A DNA stretch of 12,121 nucleotides from CAYQAJ01 sp964415245 (GTDB lineage Bacteria; Planctomycetota; Planctomycetia; Pirellulales; Pirellulaceae): contig CAYQAJ010000153.1 of the NCBI GenBank assembly GCA_964415245.1, forward strand, positions 1 through 12,121, written 5' to 3'. Made by a program: the position numbers and the translations under genes. Within the stretch, counting starts at the first letter, position 1, and each line of letters starts with the position of its first letter. Below the pieces are notes generated by a model. The model searched no databases, was not told the origin of the DNA, and saw only the letters and a list, made by a program, of their open reading frames with translations. Below are positions 1-6,007 of the stretch, piece after piece.

Positions 1-1557
1 CGGCCCGGCCGTCATCACCATGCCGCCGACGTGCTGCGAAAGATGCCGCGGAAAACCGATCAGCTCTTCGACCAGGTGCACCAGCCGCTGGCCCGTGGGG
101 CTGCCGGGATCGATTCCCTCCTGGCGGCAGCAGCGGTCGAGGTGCGGCTCGTAGTGATGGCCGTCGATGTTCTTGGCCAGCGTGTCGACGCGGTCGAGCG
201 ACAGCCCCAGCGCCTTGCCCACGTCGCGAATCGCCGAGCGCGTGCGGTAGGTAATCACCACGGCGGTCATGCCGGCCCGTTCGCGGCCGTACTTCTCGTA
301 CAGGTATTGCAGCACCTCTTCGCGGCGCTCGTGCTCGAAGTCGACGTCGATGTCGGGGGCCTCGTTGCGCTCGCGGCTGACGAACCGCTCGAACAGCACG
401 TCCATCCGCTCGGGGTCGACCGCCGTAACCCCCAGGCAATAGCACACCGCCGAGTTGGCCGCCGAGCCGCGCCCCTGGCACAAAATGCCGCGACGGCGGG
501 CGAAACACACCAGGTCCCACACCGTGAGGAAGTACGCCTCGTAGTGCAACTCTTCGATCAACTCCAATTCGTGCTCCACCAGGCGGCGGACCTTTTCCGG
601 AATGCCGCGCGGATAGCGCTGGCGCGCCCCGGCCCAGGTGCACCGCGCCAAGTGCTCGATCAGCGTCGTGCCGGGAGGGACCAGCTCCTCGGGATATTCG
701 TAGCGCAGCTCGTCGAGAGAAAACGTGCACCGCGCGGCAATCTCGACCGTGCGCCGCAACAACATATAGGGCAGGCTGTGCCTGCCGCGCACTTCTTGGT
801 GCGGGCTGTGCCCATCGTGCGACGCTTCGGACTGGTGTGCAAACGCGCGGGCGATCTCTTCGATCGACCGCAAATGCCGCTGCGCGTTGGGCAGCAGCAG
901 GTCGCCCGCCTCGGCCACTGTCGTGCCGTGGCGAATGGCGGTGAGCACGTCAAAGAGCGGCATGCGGGCCGGTATGTGGTAGCGCACGTCGCCCGCGGCA
1001 ACCAGCGGCAATCGACTTTCGTGCGATAGCGCCGCCAGTTGCGCGAGCCGTCGTGCGTCGTCCGCGCCGCGATGCAGGTGAGCCAGTAGGAAGCAACCAT
1101 CGGGCGCGAACATCTCGCGATAGCGATCGAGCGCGGCGATCAGGCGATCGTGCTCGGGTCCGGACTCCGGCAGCAGACCATCGGGCGGGCACACTCCCGC
1201 GATCAGCCCCCCGGCGTGCGCGGCCACGTCGTCGAGGGTCAGATGACACTGGCCCTTCGCCGCGCGGCGCCGCCCGAGCGTAATGAGCCGCGTCAGGCGG
1301 CCGTAGGCGGCGCGATCGGTGACCCACAACACGACCGGCGGCGCGTCGTCGGGCGAAATTTCGGCGCCGATCACCAGCTTCAGCCCCGCCATCTTGGCGG
1401 CCACGTGAGCGCGGACCACGCCCGCCAGGCTGCTGGAATCGGTGATCGCCAGCGCGGCATATCCCAGGGCGGCGGCGCGCTCGACCAACTCCTCGGGATG
1501 CGACGCCGCTTCGAGAAACGAGAAATTCGTTTTGCAGTGCAGCTCGGCGTATGTCAT
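1..1557 (-). CDS. dnaE2: Error-prone DNA polymerase DnaE2 (ImuC), N-terminal 519 codons, cut by the left edge
   Basis: This is the catalytic polymerase of the ImuA-ImuB-DnaE2 mutasome, a C-family DNA polymerase III alpha paralogue that copies damaged DNA in the cytoplasm. Reading from the ATG at 1557 gives an unbroken frame of exactly 519 codons to base 1. The PHP-type N-terminus begins MTYAELHCKTNFSFL and runs through LAITDSSSLAGVV (about residues 4-200). The polymerase core has GRGSAANSAVCY (362-373) and the catalytic aspartate motif PDIDVDF (401-407), followed by the AGMTAVVITYRTRSAIRDVGKALGL stretch in pieces at 428-452. The sequence ends in QHVGGMVMTAGP, so roughly half of a typical 1,000-1,100-residue protein is present. 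A GGGGG tract about 7 bases upstream is a weak ribosome site. The start lies 162 bases after imuB in the same direction, so co-transcription is likely. Residues about 241-266 are an unusual insertion between IARAFAH and RRTVEIAARC, encoded by hairpin repeats (separate entry). Family identity is very secure. Confidence 0.95.
   Translation of the reverse strand, partial: MTYAELHCKTNFSFLEAASHPEELVERAAALGYAALAITDSSSLAGVVRAHVAAKMAGLKLVIGAEISPDDAPPVVLWVTDRAAYGRLTRLITLGRRRAAKGQCHLTLDDVAAHAGGLIAGVCPPDGLLPESGPEHDRLIAALDRYREMFAPDGCFLLAHLHRGADDARRLAQLAALSHESRLPLVAAGDVRYHIPARMPLFDVLTAIRHGTTVAEAGDLLLPNAQRHLRSIEEIARAFAHQSEASHDGHSPHQEVRGRHSLPYMLLRRTVEIAARCTFSLDELRYEYPEELVPPGTTLIEHLARCTWAGARQRYPRGIPEKVRRLVEHELELIEELHYEAYFLTVWDLVCFARRRGILCQGRGSAANSAVCYCLGVTAVDPERMDVLFERFVSRERNEAPDIDVDFEHERREEVLQYLYEKYGRERAGMTAVVITYRTRSAIRDVGKALGLSLDRVDTLAKNIDGHHYEPHLDRCCRQEGIDPGSPTGQRLVHLVEELIGFPRHLSQHVGGMVMTAGP
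760..837 (-). repeat. Triple-hairpin repeat inserted in frame within dnaE2
   Basis: Three consecutive hairpins lie inside the dnaE2 frame: GGCAGGC/GCCTGCC with loop TGT (770-786), CGCAC/GTGCG with loop TTCTTG (788-803), and GGGC/GCCC with loop TGT (803-813). They encode about 26 residues (241-266, including SPHQEVRGRHSLPYM), where DnaE2 proteins usually have a short linker before the IAERC-type helix. The repeated GGC-TGT-GCC core resembles short palindromic repeats common between planctomycete genes. That this is an insertion is inferred from memory of the family and was not aligned. Confidence 0.6.
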
Positions 1558-1588
1558 ACGGCACCCCCTGCCCCGCGAACGCTAGGAG

Positions 1589-1707
1589 CCTATCCCAAAA
1601 CCGTCAGGAGAAGGGGACAGGCACATTTTGCTCCGCGGATGCCGAAAGACGGGCCAATCCTCATCGGCTCCGCAAAATGAGCCAGTCCCCGACGGTTTTG
1701 GGATAGG
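1589..1707. repeat. REP/MITE-like nested inverted repeat between imuB and dnaE2
   Basis: The outer arms CCTATCCCAAAACCGTC (1589-1605) and GACGGTTTTGGGATAGG (1691-1707) are perfect 17-bp inverted repeats. Inside them, 1613-1631 (GGGGACAGGCACATTTTGC) pairs with 1672-1690 with 2 mismatches in 19. The whole 119-bp unit fills most of the 162-base gap between imuB and dnaE2. The GGGGACAGGC core recurs in the inverted repeat at 10084-10187, so the two probably belong to one repeat superfamily. It resembles REP elements mobilised by Y1-type (RAYT) transposases, but no transposase is present here. In RNA it would fold strongly and could reduce read-through into dnaE2. Confidence 0.8.
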
Positions 1708-1719
1708 CACAACCTGCTT

Positions 1720-3507
1720 CTACAAAAACTGGCCGTGCAGGAACCACTTGCCGTCGCGCAGCCGCCGGAACACCCAGCAGCGGTTGCCCGTCTCGTCTTC
1801 GACGCGGTAATAGTCGCGCCGCACCGAGCGGCCGCGCCACCACGCCGTTTCGATGCGCTCCGGCCCCCAGTGACGGATCACTTTGCGCCGCCGCCCTCCC
1901 AGACGCAGCACGGCCGGCGGACCATCGGGCGCCACGCACACTACTTCCAAGGGCAAAGGGGGACTGCAAAGCTGCAAGGGCCGACTCAGTGCGCTAGCCA
2001 CAACACGGGGTCGACCTTCGGATTTACTCTGCGACGTTGCAGCTCCCGTCGGTTGTCCATTGACGTCCGTGTTCGTCCGTGCTCCGTCATCCGCAACTGA
2101 AAACTGAAAACTGAAAACTGAAAACTTTGGATGCTTCCGCCCCTTCCCGCGCCGACGACTCCGACTCTTGCTACCCCACCCTTTCTCCCGCGCTTTGTCG
2201 CCGGCGGCCGGCACATAGCGGAATGCCCGTTCGGGCTGCGCGGCCGCTTGCAGGCGCGGCCGCACGACGCACTCCGGCCCCAAGTAACTGCCCAGCCGAT
2301 CGACCAGCACCGCCAGCTCCCGCGCATGCTGCCGCGGCGATTCGGCGAACAGCTCACGCTGCCGCGCCGCCAGTGCGGCCACCGCGGTCACCCGCACGCA
2401 AATGCTCTCCACCTCGCTCGGCAGCTTGCGGCGCTCGAGCTGCATGGCGATCAGCTCGGCCAGGTGCGCGCGGTCGGCCGTGGGGCGGTACAGAGCCAAT
2501 CGCAGCACGGCCGGCTCGCCGCTGCCGTCCAATCGGCATTCCAACTGCACGGCTCCCTGACCGCGCCGGGCCAGCTCGTGGGCAATTGCCTCCAACAGGC
2601 GATCGATCGCCTGCTCGACGGCCGCGAGCTGCGCAGCCGGATGCTCGAGCAGACAGCGAGCTTCGACCGGTGGAGGGGGCCGATGCGGCACGATCGTCTC
2701 GCGCACCTGGCCCGTCAGGCGGTCGAGCCGCTCCAACAGCAGCGGGCCGAACCGCGCCGGCAAGCTGGCCCGTGGCAAACGGCGCACCGCCCCGACGTGC
2801 ATAAGCCCCAAGCAGCGCAACAGCTCGCAGGTCGGCTCGGCAAGCCGCAGCGCCTCGATGGACAAGGCGTCGAGAGCCGACTCGTCGCGCGGCGAAACGA
2901 CGAAAACTGATCGCGAGGGAGCGACGCCGTTTTCGTCGTCGTTTTCGTCGCCCACTTCGACCGGCGGGATGTTCACGATCGGACCATAGCGAGCTACCGC
3001 CCACGCAGCCGAGGGAGTATCGGCCACCGCCAGATGCGCCACATAGCCGCGCTGGCGCAGCTTGTGGGCGGCGGCGCGGGCCAGTTTCGCCTCGCCTCCG
3101 AACAGCGCGGTGGTGCCGGTGATGTCCAACAGCAGGCTGTCGCACTGATCGGCCTCTTGGTCGGGTCCCTCCTGCGGGTCGAGCGCCTCGTGCAATCCGA
3201 CCATCGGGCTGAACTGCTCGCACCACACCGCCAGTTTTTCCAGGACAGCGCGATCAGCCTGAACGTCGTGAAGCTCGACGTGCGGGCCACTCGATTTCCC
3301 TCGCTCAGTCAGCGACGTCGCCTCGGCCAATGGCATGCCACAGCGCACGCCCGAAGCGCGGGCAGCCGGCGAACAGGCCGACACCCGATTTCCGCCCCGT
3401 CCCTGTGGCTGATAGAGGATCATCGGTTGCCCCTTAAGCTCGGGCCGCGCGGCGCACCGGGACTGCATGGGCCAGTCGGGCAGCCGGATACAAAGGATGC
3501 GTGTCAT
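1720..3507 (-). CDS. imuB: ImuB, catalytically degenerate Y-family polymerase with C-terminal DUF6504-like domain
   Basis: ImuB is the hub of the mutasome: an inactive Y-family polymerase relative that links DnaE2, ImuA and the beta clamp. The 595-residue product begins MTRILCIRLPDWPMQ, the usual ImuB start. The palm has CDSLLLDITGTTALFGG (122-138), where active DinB enzymes have an Asp-Glu pair in an SxDE motif. A helix-hairpin-helix-like segment (about 229-266) and a little-finger region (about 280-420) follow. QRELF (383-387) fits a beta-clamp-binding motif. The C-terminal section (about 517-595, ending KWFLHGQFL) matches the DUF6504-type extension. Residues about 440-510 form a basic, low-complexity linker that includes FSVFSFQFSV (462-471), encoded by ACTGAAA heptads. 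An acidic patch, DENDDENG, comes from a 12-bp duplication near 2929-2949. The start overlaps the imuA end by 74 bases with no Shine-Dalgarno site, so translational coupling is likely. Confidence 0.93.
   Translation of the reverse strand: MTRILCIRLPDWPMQSRCAARPELKGQPMILYQPQGRGGNRVSACSPAARASGVRCGMPLAEATSLTERGKSSGPHVELHDVQADRAVLEKLAVWCEQFSPMVGLHEALDPQEGPDQEADQCDSLLLDITGTTALFGGEAKLARAAAHKLRQRGYVAHLAVADTPSAAWAVARYGPIVNIPPVEVGDENDDENGVAPSRSVFVVSPRDESALDALSIEALRLAEPTCELLRCLGLMHVGAVRRLPRASLPARFGPLLLERLDRLTGQVRETIVPHRPPPPVEARCLLEHPAAQLAAVEQAIDRLLEAIAHELARRGQGAVQLECRLDGSGEPAVLRLALYRPTADRAHLAELIAMQLERRKLPSEVESICVRVTAVAALAARQRELFAESPRQHARELAVLVDRLGSYLGPECVVRPRLQAAAQPERAFRYVPAAGDKAREKGWGSKSRSRRRGKGRKHPKFSVFSFQFSVADDGARTNTDVNGQPTGAATSQSKSEGRPRVVASALSRPLQLCSPPLPLEVVCVAPDGPPAVLRLGGRRRKVIRHWGPERIETAWWRGRSVRRDYYRVEDETGNRCWVFRRLRDGKWFLHGQFL
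2096..2126. repeat. Heptanucleotide tandem repeat (ACTGAAA, four copies plus a partial) inside imuB
   Basis: Perfect ACTGAAA units start at 2096, 2103, 2110 and 2117, with a partial ACT at 2124. On the imuB strand they read TTTCAGT and encode FSVFSFQFS-type residues. Because 7 is not a multiple of 3, gain or loss of one unit would shift the imuB frame. The next stretch (about 2040-2095) also reads like inserted non-coding DNA, with the near-duplicated words GTCCGTG and TCGTCCGTG. The unit is related to the AGCTGAN heptads at 8578-8766. Confidence 0.9.
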
Positions 3508-4192
3508 GGTGAGTGGCTGTTTCTCGATCTGCCTGATGGATGGCGCCGGTCGCTTCGTCGATTTCCACTGCCACGGCCGAGCCCGCCGCCGCGCCGCGGC
3601 ATCGCAGCACGGTTACGCGCAGCCGCCATCCGCCGGTCGCCGAACGCGGCTCGACGCCGAACTGCACGTCGGACCAGCTCGACCGCCCCCGGGCCCGCAT
3701 CGGCCGCACCAACAGTCCCAGCGTGCCTCCCGTCTCGGCGGCCAGTTGCAGGCGTCGCATCGCACGCTCGGAGAGCGAGTCGATCTGCCCCCACACGGCC
3801 GCCACGCCGCGACAGCGCATCGCCTGCACCATCGCCCACAACTCGTCAGCGGCGCTGTGAGCGCGCACCAAGAGCACGCCGGTGAGATCGATTCCCAGAA
3901 GATGCGCGGCCGGCGGATAGAATTTTTTATGGCGGTCGAACACCACCACCGCGCCCCCTTGGCGCGATGCGCCGCGCGCCGCCGACAAAGCCAAGATGCC
4001 CGCGCCGCTCCCCGGCGCGGCGGCCAGCCATTCGACCAGCGTGCCGCGCCGGAACCCTCCGCACGGCAACAACCGGTCGATTGCCGCGCAGCCGGTGCTG
4101 ATGACCTCGGCGGGCCCGTGCGAATCGGCCGCGTGCAACCGATCAAGCCGCTCGCGCAAGGCGTCGACCAGTTCGATTCGGTCGTGGCGCAT
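3434..4192 (-). CDS. imuA: ImuA, RecA/SulA-like mutasome accessory protein
   Basis: This is the first gene of the mutagenesis operon. ImuA proteins are RecA-fold relatives that work with ImuB and DnaE2 in damage-induced mutagenesis. The 252-residue product has the expected layout: an N-terminal helix (IELVDALRERLDRL), then STGCAAIDRLLPCGGFRRGTLVEWL (in two parts, 32-55), then a glycine-rich loop AAPGSGAG (58-65) where RecA has its Walker A. The loop lacks the conserved lysine, so ATP binding by this site is doubtful. VVVFDRHKKFYPPAAHLLGID (split at 82-102) and LSERAMRRLQLAAE (140-153) are typical of the family. An AGGAG site lies 8 bases before the ATG (complement at 4201-4205), which fixes the start. 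The last 25 codons overlap imuB in another frame and are probably variable. Transcription most likely starts near 4241 from the promoter described separately. Confidence 0.9.
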   Translation of the reverse strand: MRHDRIELVDALRERLDRLHAADSHGPAEVISTGCAAIDRLLPCGGFRRGTLVEWLAAAPGSGAGILALSAARGASRQGGAVVVFDRHKKFYPPAAHLLGIDLTGVLLVRAHSAADELWAMVQAMRCRGVAAVWGQIDSLSERAMRRLQLAAETGGTLGLLVRPMRARGRSSWSDVQFGVEPRSATGGWRLRVTVLRCRGAAAGSAVAVEIDEATGAIHQADRETATHHDTHPLYPAARLAHAVPVRRAARA

Positions 4193-4200
4193 CGGTCAGG

Positions 4201-4205
4201 CTCCT
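4201..4205 (-). promoter_or_regulatory. Ribosome binding site of imuA
   Basis: The complement of CTCCT gives AGGAG, 8 bases before the imuA ATG at 4192. It is one of the few clear Shine-Dalgarno sites in the window and supports the chosen start. Confidence 0.75.
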
Positions 4206-4245
4206 GGATGACAGAGGACACACGGAGAAAATCGCCGCGTCCGCC

Positions 4246-4269
4246 GATAGTATACATTTGTATCCTATC
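4246..4269. promoter_or_regulatory. Palindromic operator candidate (SOS/LexA-type) at the imuA promoter
   Basis: The half-sites GATAGTATAC (4246-4255) and GTATCCTATC (4260-4269) are inverted repeats with one mismatch, separated by ATTT. The 24-bp palindrome covers the -10 hexamer and most of the spacer of the imuA promoter, the classical place for a repressor. imuA-imuB-dnaE2 operons are normally under LexA control. The sequence does not match the gamma-proteobacterial (CTGT-N8-ACAG), Gram-positive (GAAC-N4-GTTC) or alpha-proteobacterial (GTTC-N7-GTTC) boxes, so assignment to LexA is inference from position. Confidence 0.7.
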
Positions 4270-4276
4270 GTGTCAA
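4249..4276 (-). promoter_or_regulatory. Sigma-70-type promoter of the imuA-imuB-dnaE2 operon
   Basis: On the minus strand a perfect TTGACA (complement at 4271-4276) is followed after 16 bases by TATACT (complement at 4249-4254, five of six matches to TATAAT). Transcription would begin near 4241, leaving a leader of about 50 bases before imuA. It is the best promoter match in the window. No comparable promoter was seen before imuB or dnaE2, which supports a single transcript. Confidence 0.8.
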
Positions 4277-4312
4277 GCAACAAAAACAGAACGAAAACGG
4301 GAAAGGAGAATC

Positions 4313-4327
4313 GGGCCGGCACGGCCC
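4313..4327 (-). terminator. Weak hairpin downstream of the GIY-YIG gene
   Basis: GGGCC (4313-4317) pairs with GGCCC (4323-4327) around a 5-base loop, 22 bases past the stop codon of the GIY-YIG gene. The T-rich stretch on the minus strand begins only about 10 bases later, so this is at best a weak intrinsic terminator separating that gene from the imuA promoter. Confidence 0.25.
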
Positions 4328-4348
4328 AAACGGCGCCTCGCCGCTAAC

Positions 4349-5050
4349 CTAGCGCCGCAGCGTCTTCAGCGGCACCCAGTCGCCCGGCGCTCGCTCGTAG
4401 TGCCAGAACGACCAGCCGTCGTACTTGCGGCGACGGCAAGCGGCGGCCGCGGCCTTCGAGGGAGTGGAAAAGAGCTCCCCCTCGAAGCGAATCAACCCGT
4501 CGCGGCGCAGATAGGCCCGCAGCGTTTTCCCCTTGTGCCGCCCACGAAGTTTCATTCGCTTGTGGACGTACCGCGCCAACACGGGCGCACGCCCCTGCGC
4601 CACGGGAACTTTATCGCTGCTCTTCTTCTTGGCCGCACGACGCTCCCGCCCCAACAGCGCTTCAAGCTCGCGACGGTGCAGTCGCCGCACGTCGGCCGCC
4701 AGCCGCTGCGACAGGTCTTCCGAGCGGCGGAACTTTCCGCTCGTGGCGTTGCCCGGCGGCTTGGAAATGCGCAGCACGAGCGATTCCAACTCGCGGATCG
4801 GAACGTCGCCGATAGTCAGATACACGCTGAAGCGGTCCCACGAACTGCTGTGCCGGTCGCGCAGATGCCGTTTGAGCCGCACGCGCAAATTGTGCGCCAG
4901 GCCGACGTAGTACACCTTGCCGCGACGGTACAGCACGTAGATGCCGTGCCGGCCGCGAATGTAGTCCCGCACCACGTCCTGGTACTTTTCGAGCGCCGCG
5001 CGAGAGACGTTTTCCAGATGCTGGCAGACAATGAGAGGAACACGCGGCAC
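4349..5050 (-). CDS. GIY-YIG nuclease-domain protein with C-terminal RAMA-like domain
   Basis: The 233-residue product contains a GIY-YIG nuclease fold at about residues 34-105: GIY (36-38), YVG (48-50), the likely catalytic arginine in LRVRLKRH (R58), and the metal-binding glutamate in RELES (E89). A basic linker (about 118-165) leads to a C-terminal domain, GLIRFEGELFSTPSKAAAAA and DGWSFWHYERAPGDWVPLKTLR in segments over 168-232. This resembles the RAMA domain (associated with adenine methylases and proposed to read modified DNA) or the related DUF2924-type fold. The start is GTG, supported by GAGGT 6 bases upstream (5057-5061). The exact substrate is unknown. Its position just upstream of the mutasome operon, in the same direction, hints at DNA processing, but the two have separate promoter-like sequences. 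Confidence 0.82.
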   Translation of the reverse strand: MPRVPLIVCQHLENVSRAALEKYQDVVRDYIRGRHGIYVLYRRGKVYYVGLAHNLRVRLKRHLRDRHSSSWDRFSVYLTIGDVPIRELESLVLRISKPPGNATSGKFRRSEDLSQRLAADVRRLHRRELEALLGRERRAAKKKSSDKVPVAQGRAPVLARYVHKRMKLRGRHKGKTLRAYLRRDGLIRFEGELFSTPSKAAAAACRRRKYDGWSFWHYERAPGDWVPLKTLRR

Positions 5051-5056
5051 GAAACA

Positions 5057-5061
5057 ACCTC
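5057..5061 (-). promoter_or_regulatory. Ribosome binding site deciding the GTG start of the GIY-YIG gene
   Basis: The complement of ACCTC gives GAGGT, 6 bases before GTG at 5050. It favours this GTG over any internal start. Confidence 0.55.
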
Positions 5062-5106
5062 GCCTTCTGCGTGCGAACGGGCGTCATTTTGCATATTTCG
5101 GCGAGG

Positions 5107-5134
5107 ATTGTACAGTCGCGCGCGACGGGCCCAA
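5107..5134 (-). promoter_or_regulatory. Possible promoter of the GIY-YIG gene
   Basis: On the minus strand TTGGGC (complement 5129-5134) is followed after 16 bases by TACAAT (complement 5107-5112), about 57 bases before the GTG start. The -10 is good (five of six) and the -35 weak (three of six). The imuA palindrome is not repeated here. Confidence 0.4.
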
Positions 5135-5273
5135 GTGCGCGGTTGGCCGTGCCAAGCGAACGGCGGGTGTCCAACGAAGAGGGGCGGCAGACGACGCGCT
5201 GCCCCGGCTTAGAGCGGCGGCTAAGATACAGCCACAATCGGGCACTTCATACGCCAGGCAAGCGGCGCGAAGG

Positions 5274-5816
5274 CTACAGCACGAGGGCGATGATGGTCAC
5301 CGCGATCATCACCGCCCCGACCATTGTCTTGGCAAGCGTGCCCAGAAGTCGCCCCCAGAAGGCCCCCACGCCGATCGGCACGCTAACCTCCATGGTGCGG
5401 CCTTCCCAGTACTCGCCGATCATCGCACCGAGAAACGCGCCCACGCTGGCGAATAGCAAAGCCGCCAAGAACGAGCCGACCACGGGAATGGGCAACCCCA
5501 CGAACAGCCCCACCACGCCGCCCACAATCGAACCGAGCAGCGCCATGGCGGCGCCGCGCTTGCTCCCACCGGCGCGCGAAGTGCCGGCGGCGCCGGCGCC
5601 GAATTCGACGATCTCGCCCAGCACGGCCAATCCGACCAGCACAAGCACCACGCCCCATCCCACGTCGACGCGCCGCTCCACCGGCACCAGCAGCGCATAC
5701 AGCGCCACAATGCCCACCATGATCCAGTTGCCCGGCAGCCCGACGAGCGTGAGCAGCCAGGCGGCCACGAGCACCAGCGGCAGCAGAATGGCGAGAGTGA
5801 CCCAAAGAGCTGTCAT
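5274..5816 (-). CDS. DUF456 family small integral membrane protein
   Basis: This is a 180-residue hydrophobic protein of the DUF456 family, whose molecular function is unknown. The ATG at 5816 starts directly with a membrane segment (MTALWVTLAILLPLVLVAAW). The next segments run through LPGNWIMVGIVALYALLVP (27-45), a segment at about 53-70, and the family's glycine-rich double hairpin (about 90-135, GSIVGGVVGLFVGLPIP and VGAFLGAMIGEYWEGR). A last membrane helix sits at about 157-180. A longer reading from 5909 is possible, but its extra 31 residues begin inside a non-coding inverted repeat and are not hydrophobic, so the shorter start is preferred. No clear Shine-Dalgarno site was found. It stands alone between other minus-strand genes, with no functional partner visible. 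Confidence 0.85.
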   Translation of the reverse strand: MTALWVTLAILLPLVLVAAWLLTLVGLPGNWIMVGIVALYALLVPVERRVDVGWGVVLVLVGLAVLGEIVEFGAGAAGTSRAGGSKRGAAMALLGSIVGGVVGLFVGLPIPVVGSFLAALLFASVGAFLGAMIGEYWEGRTMEVSVPIGVGAFWGRLLGTLAKTMVGAVMIAVTIIALVL

Positions 5817-5897
5817 GAGGTGCGAAATCCGAGCGAGTCGATTACGCCGCACGTCGAACGATGGCGGTCCAACCAACGAATGACCAATGTTCCAATT

Positions 5898-5945
5898 CCC
5901 AATGACCAATCCCGGAACGCAATGCCATCTTCATTGGTCATTGGG
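5898..5945. repeat. Inverted repeat CCCAATGACCAAT / ATTGGTCATTGGG
   Basis: The perfect 13-bp arms at 5898-5910 and 5933-5945 are separated by 22 bases. Further copies of the word TGACCAAT or its complement lie nearby (5881-5888, and TTGGTCATTG at 5948-5957). The repeat lies between the DUF456 start and the end of the CNNM gene. On the minus strand it could act as a hairpin after the CNNM gene, but no T-run follows it closely. Confidence 0.8.
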
Positions 5946-6007
5946 GCTTGGTCATTGCGTCATTTCCTACCAGGTATTCGTCAATCGCTGACGATGCTTG
6001 CCCCGCT

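Noticed and set aside
31..1029. Plus-strand open frame of 332 codons
   Set aside because: It is antisense to dnaE2, whose catalytic PDIDVDF motif and continuous 519-codon frame are unambiguous.
950..1564. Minus-strand frame starting at 1564, close to the dnaE2 start
   Set aside because: It is a shifted frame with an Arg-rich product and no motif. The frame from 1557 gives the correct DnaE2 N-terminus.
4246..4269. Reading the imuA palindrome as a classical LexA box
   Set aside because: It does not contain CTGT-N8-ACAG, GAAC-N4-GTTC or GTTC-N7-GTTC; it is kept only as a candidate operator supported by position and symmetry.
3467..5212. Plus-strand open frame of 581 codons
   Set aside because: It runs antisense across imuA, the imuA promoter and the GIY-YIG gene, has no recognisable domain and is rich in Arg, Ala, Pro and Gln, as expected for a shadow of GC-rich coding DNA.
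5209..5226. CTTAG/CTAAG inverted pair after the DUF456 gene as a terminator
   Set aside because: The stem is only 5 bp with an 8-base loop and no T-run.
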